Shown here piece after piece: positions 25,260-34,182 of a stretch of 64,000 bases of DNA. The position numbers were made by a program, and so were the translations under genes. The notes under the pieces were generated by a model. It was not told the DNA's origin, did not search any database, and saw only the letters and a program-made list of their open reading frames with translations. Source of the DNA: Micromonospora arida (lineage in GTDB: Bacteria; Actinomycetota; Actinomycetes; Mycobacteriales; Micromonosporaceae); assembly GCF_003857035.1 (NCBI RefSeq), contig NZ_QGSY01000230.1, forward strand, positions 1 through 64,000, in the 5' to 3' direction. The number at the start of each line of letters is the position of its first letter. Positions within the stretch are counted from its first letter, which is position 1.

Positions 25260-26006
25260 GTGGCTGCGCCGATCATCGAGGCCGACGGCCTGGGCATTCG
25301 GTTCGTCCGCAATCGTCGCCGCCAGCTGCGGCTGCGCGAGTTGTTCATCCACCGGGGGGCACGCGGCGCGTTGCCCGGCCAGTTCTGGCCGTTGCGGGAC
25401 GTGTCGTTCACCGTGCAGCCCGGCGAGACCGTCGGGGTGATCGGGCGCAACGGCACCGGCAAAAGCACACTGCTGCGGCTGATCGCCGGGGTGCTCATAC
25501 CGGACGAGGGCAGCATCCGGGTGCACGGCGCGGTGGCGCCGTTGCTGGAATTGTCCGCCGGTTTCTCCAACGACCTGACCGGGCGGGAGAACCTGCACCT
25601 GGTCGGTGGGCTGCACGGGCTGTCGACGAGCTACCTGAAGCGGCACTTCGACGAGATCGTCGAGTTCGCCGGTGAGCAGGTGGAACGGGCCATCGACACG
25701 TCGGTGCGGCACTACTCGTCGGGGATGAAGGTGCGGCTGGGCTTCGCGATCATCTCGCACCTGCCGCACCCGATCCTGCTGATGGACGAGGTGACCGCGG
25801 TCGGGGACGCGGAGTTCCGCAAGAAGTGTTACGCGACGATTGATCGTCTGCTCGGGGAGGGGCGCACGCTGGTGCTGGTGTCACACAACGAAAAGGACCT
25901 GACCCGGTTCTGCCGTCGGGGGTTGTACCTCGACGCGGGCCGGTTGACGCTCGACGGCACGATCGCCGAGGCGCTCGACGCGTACCACGCCGCGGTCCCG
26001 CGGTGA
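25260..26006 (+). CDS. Polysaccharide/teichoic-acid ABC exporter ATPase
   Basis: A 248-residue Wzt/TagH-type ATPase. Walker A is GRNGTGKST near residue 63, the signature HYSSGMKVRLGFA near residue 155 and Walker B ILLMDEVTAVGD near residue 172. No C-terminal carbohydrate-binding extension is present. GTG at 25260 follows the permease stop by 1 nt; its own stop overlaps the next GTG by 4 nt. These junctions make a tightly coupled operon. Confidence 0.93.
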   Translation: MAAPIIEADGLGIRFVRNRRRQLRLRELFIHRGARGALPGQFWPLRDVSFTVQPGETVGVIGRNGTGKSTLLRLIAGVLIPDEGSIRVHGAVAPLLELSAGFSNDLTGRENLHLVGGLHGLSTSYLKRHFDEIVEFAGEQVERAIDTSVRHYSSGMKVRLGFAIISHLPHPILLMDEVTAVGDAEFRKKCYATIDRLLGEGRTLVLVSHNEKDLTRFCRRGLYLDAGRLTLDGTIAEALDAYHAAVPR

Positions 26007-28063
26007 CGCTCGCGATCGTGCTCGCCGCCGGGCCGTCCGCGGCGGGCCTGACCACGGCGACCGGTGAGCCGCTGGCCGACCGGCTGGCCGCCCAGTTGCG
26101 CCTGGCCGGGGCGGACGAGGTGCGCTTCGCCGCCACCCTCGACGAGCTGTCCGAGCTGATCAGCACCGCGACCGCCCCGGTGCTGGTCACCGGCACGGAC
26201 CTGGTCGCGCACACCGCCGTACTGCGGCACCTGGCCACCAGCCCGGTGGGTCCCACGGTGGCGCTGGTGCTCGGCGACCCGCCGGTGCCCGGTCGGACCG
26301 CCGTGCGGGAGGAGCGCGGCCAGGTGGTCGACGCCGGCGCGTTGAACGCCCTCGACGGTGACGCCACCGGCGTGTTCGGCGGCGCGCTGCGGGTCGGCGT
26401 GGACGACCTGCCGAACCTCGCCGCCGCCGCTCGGGCCGCCGCGTCCGGGATGCTCCCCGTCGCCGCCCCGATCGGCCCGGCCGGCGACGTGGCGCCGCTG
26501 CCGGCGAACGGCGGGGCCGGGTCCGGGGGGTCGGTCGCGGCCGGTGGCCCCGGGTCCGCCGTGGACCGGCTCTTCGCGGGTCTCGCGGCGCTCGGCACCC
26601 TGATCTTCGCCCAGCGGGTACGCCTGCTCGTCGCCCACCGGGTCGAGGACCCGGCGGGGCTGACCGCTGCCGAGGCGGCGGTGACCGCGGTCGACGAGGA
26701 CCGGGCCGAGCTGCGGCTGTCGGTGAAGGAGAAGGACGACTTCTTCTCCACCTACTTTGTCAGCACCTGGTCGCCGTACCTGGTCCGGCTCTCGGCCCGG
26801 CTCCGGCTCACCCCGACCGGGGTGACGGCGATCTCGGTGCTCTTCGCGTTGGGCGCGGCGGTGCTGTTCGGGGTCGGTGGGCGGCCCGCGCTGGTCGGTG
26901 GCGCGGTGCTGCTCTACCTGGGCTTCGTGCTGGACTGCGTGGACGGCCAACTGGCCCGTTACACCCGGCACTTCAGCGCCTGGGGTGGCTGGCTGGACAC
27001 GATGGCGGACCGGGCCAAGGAGTACCTGGTCTACGCCGGGCTGGGCTTCGGGGTGAGCCACGCCGGGCTGGGCAACGGGTGGGCGCTCGCGATCGCCGCG
27101 ATGACGTTGCAGACCGTCCGGCACATGACCGACACCTGGTACGGGGTGCTGCACGACGAGGCGGCCCGTCGCCCGCGTACGGCGACGAACGCCAGCGGCG
27201 GGATCGGTGACCGGCTCAACGCGGCGTCGACCCGGGTGCAGGCGGACACCGGCTCGGTGTCGTACTGGCTGAAGCGGACGGTGGTCTTCCCGATCGGTGA
27301 GCGGTGGGCGCTGATCGCGCTGACCGTGGCGCTGTTCAACCCGCTGGTGAGCCTGATCGCGGTGCTGGTCTGGGGGGTGCTGGCGTTCGCGTACACCGGG
27401 GCGCTCCGGACGCTGCGGGCCCGCTGGATGTGGGTGCCGGTGCTGGACACGGTCGACGCCACCCTGCACCGCGACGACGGACCGCTGGCCCGCTGGTTGC
27501 CGGTGGTCCGCCCGATGGGGCCGCTGACCCTGGCGGTGATCGCCGCGCTCGGCCCGGCGGTGCTGCTGGTCGCGGCGCTGCTGGCGGATGCGCCCGACGG
27601 GTTGGGCTGGGCGGTGCCGGTGGCGCTGCTGGTGCTGCTGGTCGGCGGCCTGGGTGCCGGGGCGGCGCACAACGGTCCGCTGGACTGGCTGGTGCCCGCG
27701 GCGTTGCGGGCTGCCGAGTACCTGTTCGCCATCGCGGTCGGGGTGGTCGGGGAGGCGCCCGGCTGGCTGATCTTCGGGTACGTCTTCGTGCTCACCGTGC
27801 ACCACTACGACCTGACGGCCCGGCTGGAGAAGCGGCAGGCGGCACCGCCCCTGCACGCGGCGACGCTGGGCTGGGAGGGGCGCTCGGTGCTGCTGGCGCT
27901 CGCGGCGATCGCCGGTATTGCGGGTATCGGACTGGCTACACTCGGTGCGTACCTTCTCGTGGTTTTCGTGGTGAGCGTCGTCCTGGCCTGGTTCGTGCGA
28001 CCGGCCCGTAGCGCGCGGGCGTCGGTGGCGCCGGCGGGCGCTGGAGGTGCCGTGCCGCGCTGA
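26003..28063 (+). CDS. Degenerate nucleotidyltransferase / CDP-alcohol phosphotransferase (DUF5941)
   Basis: A 686-residue protein. Residues 1 to about 200 resemble a sugar-nucleotidyltransferase (MTLAIVLAAGPSAAGLTTA), but the GxGxR/K catalytic loop is lost. Residues about 255-390 are a CDP-alcohol phosphatidyltransferase with the full motif, DCVDGQLAR followed by GGWLDTMADR. About eight further membrane segments (DUF5941 region) end the protein. It probably transfers an alcohol phosphate from a CDP-alcohol to a lipid or sugar acceptor for the surface polymer made here. The arrangement recalls bifunctional IPCT/DIPPS enzymes. It is coupled to the ATPase by GTGA. Confidence 0.82.
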   Translation: MTLAIVLAAGPSAAGLTTATGEPLADRLAAQLRLAGADEVRFAATLDELSELISTATAPVLVTGTDLVAHTAVLRHLATSPVGPTVALVLGDPPVPGRTAVREERGQVVDAGALNALDGDATGVFGGALRVGVDDLPNLAAAARAAASGMLPVAAPIGPAGDVAPLPANGGAGSGGSVAAGGPGSAVDRLFAGLAALGTLIFAQRVRLLVAHRVEDPAGLTAAEAAVTAVDEDRAELRLSVKEKDDFFSTYFVSTWSPYLVRLSARLRLTPTGVTAISVLFALGAAVLFGVGGRPALVGGAVLLYLGFVLDCVDGQLARYTRHFSAWGGWLDTMADRAKEYLVYAGLGFGVSHAGLGNGWALAIAAMTLQTVRHMTDTWYGVLHDEAARRPRTATNASGGIGDRLNAASTRVQADTGSVSYWLKRTVVFPIGERWALIALTVALFNPLVSLIAVLVWGVLAFAYTGALRTLRARWMWVPVLDTVDATLHRDDGPLARWLPVVRPMGPLTLAVIAALGPAVLLVAALLADAPDGLGWAVPVALLVLLVGGLGAGAAHNGPLDWLVPAALRAAEYLFAIAVGVVGEAPGWLIFGYVFVLTVHHYDLTARLEKRQAAPPLHAATLGWEGRSVLLALAAIAGIAGIGLATLGAYLLVVFVVSVVLAWFVRPARSARASVAPAGAGGAVPR

Positions 28064-28077
28064 CGGAGGGCGGCCGG

Positions 28078-30288
28078 ATGACCCTGATCAGCTTCGTGGT
28101 GCCGGCCTTCCGGGTGCAGGGATACCTGCGGGAATGCCTGGACTCCATCCTCGGTCAACCGGAGACCGACATCGAGGTGATCGCCGTCGACGACTGCTCG
28201 CCGGACGCCAGCGGCGACATCATCGACGAGTACGCGGCCCGCGACCAGCGGGTCCGCTCGGTCCGGCTGTCGGAGAACGTCGGCCTCGGTCCGGCCCGCA
28301 ACATCGGGCTGGACCGGGCCGTCGGCGAGTACGTGTGGTTCCTCGACGGCGACGACTGGTTGGCTCCGGAGTGCCTGACCGAGGTCGCCGAGCGGTTGCG
28401 GGTCACCCGACCGGACGTCCTGCTGGTCGACCACGTGCGCACCCACTGGAACGATACCGCCACCCGCAGCGCGATGGCCGAGGTGTTTCCGGAGTCGCCG
28501 GGCCCCGGCACCTTCCGCCTGCGGGAGCGGCCGCAGGCGATGCACCTGCTGCACACCGCGTGGAACCGGCTGGTCCGTCGGGAGTTCCTCGCCGACCTGG
28601 GGCTACGTTTCGCGCCCGGCTGGTACGAGGACGTCTCGTTCAGTTACCCGGTGCTGATGGCCGCGCACCGGATCGGCGTCCTCGACCGGGTCTGCGTCAA
28701 CTACCGCCAACGCCGCGCCGGCGCGATCACCCGGACCCGGGGTGACCGGCACTTCGAGGTCTTCCCGCAGTGGCACCGGGTCTTCCACCTGATGGATTCG
28801 TGGGGGTCGGCTACGGAGGCCCTGCGGCCGGCGGTCTTCGAACGGATGATCTGGCACTACCTGACCGTGCTCGGCAACGGTCAGCGGATCGCGCCGGAGC
28901 TGCGGGAGGCGTTCTTCGCGCAGATCACCGCGGACTACGAGCGCTGGCTGCCGGCCGGCGGCTATCCGGTGCCGGACGGGGTCGAGGGGATCAAGCACAA
29001 GCTGGTCGCCTCCGGCCGGTGGCGCACCTTCAGCGCGTTGCGGGCCGCCAGCCGGGCCCGCGACGCCGCCCGCCGGCAGGCCCGCACGGCGCGGCGCAAG
29101 GTCGGCCCGGTCGCCCGGCGCGGTGCCCGGCTGACCCGGGACGGGCTGCTGCGCGAGTACTACCGGGCCGAGTTGCGGCGGCCGGTCGACCCGACGCTCG
29201 CGGTGTACGCGGCGTACTGGTACCGCGGATACTCCTGCAACCCGGCGGCCATCTACGAGGACGCCCGCCGGTTGGCTCCGGGGGTGCGCGGGGTGTGGGT
29301 GGTGCGCCGGGACCGGGTGGACAGCGTGCCGGCCGGAGTGGAGTACGTGGTGGCCGGCACCCCCGCGTACTACCGGGTGCTCGCCCGTGCCCGGTGGCTG
29401 GTCAACAACGTCAACTTTCCGGACTTCGTCCGCAAGCGACCGGAACAGGTGCACCTGCAGACCCACCACGGCACGCCGGTCAAGGTGATGGGGCTGGATC
29501 AGCAGCGCTACCCGATCGGCGCGGGCCGGATGGACTTCGCCGGGCTGCTGCGCCGCGTGGACCGCTGGGACTACAGCGTCAGCGCCAACAGCTTCTCCAC
29601 CCAGATGTGGGACCGGGCATACCCGGCCACGTACACCACGCTGGAGGTGGGGTACCCGCGCAACGACCGCCTGGTCACCGCCAGCCCGGACGAGGTGCGC
29701 CGACTCCGCGCGGAGTTCGGCCTCGACCCCGACGAGCAGGTCGTCCTGTACGCCCCGACGCACCGCGAGCACCTGCCCGGCTACCGGCCGCCGTTCGACC
29801 CGGACCGGTTCGTCCAGGCGCTGGGTGAGTCGGGCCGGTTGCTGATGCGCAGCCACTACTTCCACGACCGTGATCGACGCCCCGGCCGGCCGAGGGACTG
29901 GGAGCGGGTTCGTGACGTCAGCGGCCATCAACGGGTGGAGGATCTCTATCTGGTGGCGGACGTGCTGGTCACCGACTACTCGTCGGCCATGTTCGACTAT
30001 GCGGTGTTGGACCGGCCGATCGTGCTCTACACCCCGGACTGGGAGGCGTACCGGCTGGCCCGGGGGGTCTACTTCGACGTCACCGCCGAACCGCCGGGCG
30101 CGGTAGCCTCCACTTTCGCCGATCTGCTCGACCTGTTCCGTGCCGACGGGGTGCGCTCGGACGCGGCGACCAAGGCCCGCGAGCATTTCCGGGCCCGGTT
30201 CTGCACGTTGGACGACGGGCGGGCGGCGGAGCGAGTGGTACGGCAGGTGTTCCTCGGGGAGCCGGGCGAGCGGTCCACGCGCTGCTGA
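28078..30288 (+). CDS. GT2 glycosyltransferase / CDP-glycerol glycerophosphotransferase fusion
   Basis: A 736-residue bifunctional enzyme. Residues about 3-250 are a GT-A domain (ISFVVPAFRVQGYLRECLDS, DGDDW as the metal site). Residues about 365-725 are a TagF-like glycerophosphotransferase (HHGTPVKVMGLD, YAPTHREHLPGY, VTDYSSAMFDYA and RPIVLYTPD). It should build a wall glycopolymer with glycerol-phosphate or similar units. GGAGGG precedes the ATG, 15 nt after the DUF5941 gene. It is the last gene of the operon. Confidence 0.9.
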   Translation: MTLISFVVPAFRVQGYLRECLDSILGQPETDIEVIAVDDCSPDASGDIIDEYAARDQRVRSVRLSENVGLGPARNIGLDRAVGEYVWFLDGDDWLAPECLTEVAERLRVTRPDVLLVDHVRTHWNDTATRSAMAEVFPESPGPGTFRLRERPQAMHLLHTAWNRLVRREFLADLGLRFAPGWYEDVSFSYPVLMAAHRIGVLDRVCVNYRQRRAGAITRTRGDRHFEVFPQWHRVFHLMDSWGSATEALRPAVFERMIWHYLTVLGNGQRIAPELREAFFAQITADYERWLPAGGYPVPDGVEGIKHKLVASGRWRTFSALRAASRARDAARRQARTARRKVGPVARRGARLTRDGLLREYYRAELRRPVDPTLAVYAAYWYRGYSCNPAAIYEDARRLAPGVRGVWVVRRDRVDSVPAGVEYVVAGTPAYYRVLARARWLVNNVNFPDFVRKRPEQVHLQTHHGTPVKVMGLDQQRYPIGAGRMDFAGLLRRVDRWDYSVSANSFSTQMWDRAYPATYTTLEVGYPRNDRLVTASPDEVRRLRAEFGLDPDEQVVLYAPTHREHLPGYRPPFDPDRFVQALGESGRLLMRSHYFHDRDRRPGRPRDWERVRDVSGHQRVEDLYLVADVLVTDYSSAMFDYAVLDRPIVLYTPDWEAYRLARGVYFDVTAEPPGAVASTFADLLDLFRADGVRSDAATKAREHFRARFCTLDDGRAAERVVRQVFLGEPGERSTRC

Positions 30289-30413
30289 TCGCGGCTTCTG
30301 TCGTGTAATAGCACCGTCATCGATCGAACATGAGACGTTTACCCGATGTCACAAACCCATGATCCTGGTCACAGTCTTGTGGGGTTCGGTCGACGCGCGC
30401 TGGGGGGAAGACG

Positions 30414-31712
30414 GTGAGCACCGTCACGCTCAAGGATGTGACCAAGGTTTTCCGGGATGGCACGCTGGCCGTCGACAGCATCAACCTCGATGTGAACGAC
30501 GGCGAGTTCATGGTGCTGCTTGGGCCGTCCGGGTGCGGCAAGTCGACAGTGCTGCGAATGATCGCCGGGTTGGAGGAGCCGACCACCGGCGCGGTCATGC
30601 TCGACGGGGAGGTGGCTAACGACCTGCCCCCACGGGACCGCAAGATCGCCATGGTCTTCCAGGACTTCGCCCTCTACCCGCACATGAGCGTTGGCGACAA
30701 CATCGCGTTTCCGCTGCGGCTGGCCGGGGTCGAGCCCGAGCCGCGGGGCGAGCGGGTCAGCGACGTGGCGAGCGCGCTGGGCATCGGTGACGTGCTGGCC
30801 CGCAAGCCTGGTCAGCTCTCCGGCGGGCAGCGGCAGCGGGTGGCGATGGGGCGCGCGATCGTCCGCCGGCCCGGCCTGTTCCTGATGGACGAGCCGTTGT
30901 CCAACCTGGACAGCGGCCTGCGGGCCGAGTTGCGCGCGGAGATCTCCGGCCTGACCCGCGAGCTGGGCGTCACCACTGTCTACGTCACGCACGACCAGGC
31001 CGAGGCGCTCACCATGGCCGACCGCGTCGCCATCATGCGCCGCGGCGTGCTCCAGGACGTGGGCACACCGACCCAGGTGTACGGGCGGCCGGCGACGCTC
31101 TACGTGGCGGCGTTCCTGGGCAGCCCACGGATGAACCTGTTGGAGGCGTCGGTCTACGTTCATCTCGACCGGTACGTCACGCTCAACCTTGGCGACCAGT
31201 CGCTCTACCTGCCCTGGAACGACATCCGCAGTCGGGCGGTGGCGCACTACCACGGTGAGCGGATCGTGGTCGGCATGCGGGCCGAGGCGCTCACCCCGGT
31301 CGCACCGGACAGCCCCGGCGACGTGCTGCGCGGGCGGATCCGCTACCTGGAGCACCACGGGCACGAGTCGTTGGCGTTCCTCGACATCGGCGCGACCGCG
31401 ATCGTGGTCGACGAGATGGGTGCCCCCCTCGAACCGCCGCCGGTCGGCCAGCGCGGCCTGCGCCGCTTCGGCTCGGTGATGCAGCGGCTCACCGGCAAGC
31501 CGGTGGAGGCGCAGGAGGCCCCGCCCAGTGGCGTCCAGACCAGCGTGCTCCCCGACCCGGGCCGGCACCACCGCCGCCCGGCGGAGCTGGCGGTGCGGCT
31601 GGCGCCGTACCCGGCGGTCAGCGCCGGTCACCCGCTCGCCGTCTCGGTACGGATGGACGCGCTGCACTTCTTCGACGAGCGCGGCGACCGGATCGACGTG
31701 GGTTGGCGCTGA
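30414..31712 (+). CDS. Sugar-type ABC transporter ATP-binding protein
   Basis: A 432-residue MalK/UgpC-type ATPase. Walker A GPSGCGKST is at residue 38, Q-loop FQDFALYPHM near 85, signature LSGGQRQRVAMGRA near 137 and Walker B LFLMDEPLSNLD near 158. The C-terminal part is a long TOBE region. No permease or binding-protein gene is adjacent, so it probably energises importers encoded elsewhere (MsiK-like). GTG start with a GGGGG-rich site upstream. Confidence 0.9.
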   Translation: MSTVTLKDVTKVFRDGTLAVDSINLDVNDGEFMVLLGPSGCGKSTVLRMIAGLEEPTTGAVMLDGEVANDLPPRDRKIAMVFQDFALYPHMSVGDNIAFPLRLAGVEPEPRGERVSDVASALGIGDVLARKPGQLSGGQRQRVAMGRAIVRRPGLFLMDEPLSNLDSGLRAELRAEISGLTRELGVTTVYVTHDQAEALTMADRVAIMRRGVLQDVGTPTQVYGRPATLYVAAFLGSPRMNLLEASVYVHLDRYVTLNLGDQSLYLPWNDIRSRAVAHYHGERIVVGMRAEALTPVAPDSPGDVLRGRIRYLEHHGHESLAFLDIGATAIVVDEMGAPLEPPPVGQRGLRRFGSVMQRLTGKPVEAQEAPPSGVQTSVLPDPGRHHRRPAELAVRLAPYPAVSAGHPLAVSVRMDALHFFDERGDRIDVGWR

Positions 31713-31793
31713 CGGGGTGGCGGGCCCACCACCCGGTGCCCTACCGTCTGCCCACCCAGTCCACTGTGTAAGACCACCGAGAGGGGTGCACCC

Positions 31794-32792
31794 GTGTCGG
31801 GTGACCGTCCCAGTCCGCTCGTCATCGAGCGCATCCTGCGTGATCGCGAGAGCATCTGGCAGCAGATCGTGGCCGAGCGTGACCTCAACGCCCTGACCGG
31901 GCGGATGCTGACCAGCTCCGCCATCGCGTTGGCCTGCTACGGGGCGGTGCTGGGCTTCTTCCACAGCCCACTGATGGCGCTGACCTCGGCGCTGAAGCTG
32001 CCGCTGCTGTTCCTGGTCACCCTGGTCATCTGCCTGCCCACGCTCTACCTGTTCAACCTGGTCTTCGGCGCCCGGCTCTCGGTGCGGCAGTCGTTGGCGC
32101 TGGTGATGGTGGCGATCACGGTCACCTCGATGCTCGCGGTGGCGTTCGCACCGATCAGCCTCTTCTTCCTGATCACCGCCAATGACTACGGGTTCTTCAA
32201 GCTGCTCAACGTTTCGATCCTGACCCTGTCGGCGCTGGTCGGGTTGCGCTTCCTGACCAGCGGGATGCAGGTGCTCAACGACCATGGCCTGCTCGCGCCC
32301 GAGGCCGCCAACGCGAAGGTCGACGGGCAGGCCGGAGCCCCGGCGCCGGTCCAGGCCGTGCCGGTCGCGGTGCCCGCCGGGCCGACGCCGGCTGCCGTGC
32401 CGGTCGCCGGTCAGAGCGCCGAGCCGGTCGCCGTGCCGGCCGGGGCCGCCGTGGCCGAATCGACTGCGAACGGTGCCGTGACCACCGCGACGGCTCCGGC
32501 CCAGGTTCCGACGCAGCCGGTAGCTGCCTCGTTCCCGCCCGGCATGCTGCCGCCCGGCTACGTGGCGCAACGCCCGTGGGACGGCCGTGGGGTCCGACGC
32601 GGGGAACCGACGCAGCGGCCGGCGAGCATGACCCTGCTCTACATCTGGATCCTGCTCTTCGGTTTTGTCGGCACCCAGCTGGCCTGGACGCTGCGGCCGT
32701 TCTTCGGCGACCCGGGGCAGGATTTCTCCTTCTTCCGCAGCATCGACGGCAACTTCTACGCGGAGATCCTGCGCATCATCGGCAACCTCTGA
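31794..32792 (+). CDS. Membrane protein of unknown function with Ala/Pro/Val linker
   Basis: A 332-residue protein. Four to five membrane segments lie between about residues 38 and 160. An Ala/Pro/Val-rich linker (about residues 175-255) leads to a last membrane segment near residue 283, then RPFFGDPGQDFSFFRSIDGNFYAEIL. Related actinobacterial proteins are conserved without assigned function. GAGAGGGG precedes the GTG. It may be co-transcribed with the ABC ATPase 81 nt upstream. Confidence 0.78.
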   Translation: MSGDRPSPLVIERILRDRESIWQQIVAERDLNALTGRMLTSSAIALACYGAVLGFFHSPLMALTSALKLPLLFLVTLVICLPTLYLFNLVFGARLSVRQSLALVMVAITVTSMLAVAFAPISLFFLITANDYGFFKLLNVSILTLSALVGLRFLTSGMQVLNDHGLLAPEAANAKVDGQAGAPAPVQAVPVAVPAGPTPAAVPVAGQSAEPVAVPAGAAVAESTANGAVTTATAPAQVPTQPVAASFPPGMLPPGYVAQRPWDGRGVRRGEPTQRPASMTLLYIWILLFGFVGTQLAWTLRPFFGDPGQDFSFFRSIDGNFYAEILRIIGNL

Positions 32793-32854
32793 CCGGTGCC
32801 CGGACGGCAAAGTCGCTGGTTGCCGGCCTGGTTACCGGTTAGTAACGTCAGGGG

Positions 32855-33319
32855 ATGACTATCGACTCCCGCCAGGTGGCGGCCGGCATGCTGGAAGCGG
32901 TGCCGTTCGCTCGTACGCTCGGTATCGAGTTCGTCGAGGTGGCACCCGAGGCGGAGGGAGGCGTGCGGGCAGTCGTCCGGCTGCCCGACACGCCGGCCAC
33001 CCACAACCACATCGGGGGCCCGCACGCCGGCGCCATGTTCACCCTCGGCGAGACGGCCTCCGGCGCGGTCGTGCTGGCCGCCTTCGGGCAGTTGCTCGAC
33101 CGGGCCGTGCCGTTGGCCGTCCGGGCCGAGATCGCCTACCGGAAACTCGCCATGGGTCCGGTGCTGGCCACCGCGCGACTCGGCCGGCCCGCGGCCGAGG
33201 TGACCGAGGAACTGGCCGCCGGTCGACGCCCGGAATTCCCCGTCGTGGTCCAGATCGCCACCGAGGGCGGCAAGCCGACCTCGGAGATGACCGTGATCTG
33301 GACGCTGCGACCGAACTGA
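32855..33319 (+). CDS. DUF4442 hotdog-fold thioesterase-like protein
   Basis: A 154-residue hotdog-fold protein. HNHIGGPHAGAMFTLGETASG near residues 50-70 is the active-site-like region, and a final strand MTVIWTLRP closes the fold. DUF4442 members are thought to be acyl-CoA thioesterases; the substrate is unknown. TAGTAA lies 9 nt before the ATG and AGGGG directly before it. Confidence 0.82.
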   Translation: MTIDSRQVAAGMLEAVPFARTLGIEFVEVAPEAEGGVRAVVRLPDTPATHNHIGGPHAGAMFTLGETASGAVVLAAFGQLLDRAVPLAVRAEIAYRKLAMGPVLATARLGRPAAEVTEELAAGRRPEFPVVVQIATEGGKPTSEMTVIWTLRPN

Positions 33320-33378
33320 AACGCCCCGGGGCGGCCGAAACGGGTTTGCGAGCCCAGCAGGGTGGATAGATTCGTACC

Positions 33379-34182
33379 GTGCTGGGCCTACCTGCTCACG
33401 TGACCGCCTGTCTCTTCGATCTGGACGGTGTGCTGACGCAGACCGCCCGCGTACACAACGCCGCCTGGACGCAGACGTTCGACGAGTTTCTCCGCCAGCG
33501 CGCCACGGTCTCCGGCGAACCGTTCCAACCGTTCGATCCGGGCCCGGACTACAACCGCTATGTCGACGGCCGCCCCCGGGCCGACGGCGTCCGGTCGTTC
33601 CTCGCCTCCCGCGGGATCGTGCTGCCCGAGGGCAGCCCGGACGACCCGCCGGACGCGGAGACCGTCAACGGCCTGGGCAACCGCAAGAACGTCCTGCTGC
33701 TGCACCGACTGCGTACCGACGGCGTCGAGGTCTACCCGGGCTCGGTGCGGTATCTGAAGGCGGCGACCGCCGCCGGGCTCCGCCGAGCCGTGGTCACCGC
33801 CAGCGCGAACGGGGGTGAGGTGGTCGCCGTCGCCGGATTCGAGCCGCTGCTGGAGGCCCGGGTGGACGGGCTGGTCGCCCGTGCGCAGGGGCTGCGCGGC
33901 AAACCACACCCCGACACGTTCCTCGCCGGGGCCAGGGTGCTCGGCGTCGACCCGACGCAGGCCGCCGTCTTCGAGGACGCGCTCTCCGGGGTGGCCGCCG
34001 GCCGCGCCGGTGGCTTCGGCTACGTGGTCGGCGTCGACCGGGTCGGGCAGGCCGACGAGCTGCTCGCCCACGGCGCCGACATCGTGGTGACGGACCTCGC
34101 CGACCTTCTCGACCGCGCGGACCCACCGGCGCCCAACCGCACCGCCACGGACCCGCTCGCCACCGAACGGGGCTCCGGATGA
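33379..34182 (+). CDS. HAD-family beta-phosphoglucomutase
   Basis: A 267-residue HAD phosphatase-fold mutase. FDLDGVLTQTARVHNAAW carries the nucleophile and general acid, TASANG is motif II, GKPHPDTF motif III and FEDALSGVAAG motif IV. It should convert beta-glucose 1-phosphate to glucose 6-phosphate. TAGATT (33367-33372) is 6 nt before the GTG, so it is leaderless. Its stop overlaps the GH65 start by 4 nt (ATGA); the pair is a disaccharide phosphorolysis module. Confidence 0.92.
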   Translation: MLGLPAHVTACLFDLDGVLTQTARVHNAAWTQTFDEFLRQRATVSGEPFQPFDPGPDYNRYVDGRPRADGVRSFLASRGIVLPEGSPDDPPDAETVNGLGNRKNVLLLHRLRTDGVEVYPGSVRYLKAATAAGLRRAVVTASANGGEVVAVAGFEPLLEARVDGLVARAQGLRGKPHPDTFLAGARVLGVDPTQAAVFEDALSGVAAGRAGGFGYVVGVDRVGQADELLAHGADIVVTDLADLLDRADPPAPNRTATDPLATERGSG

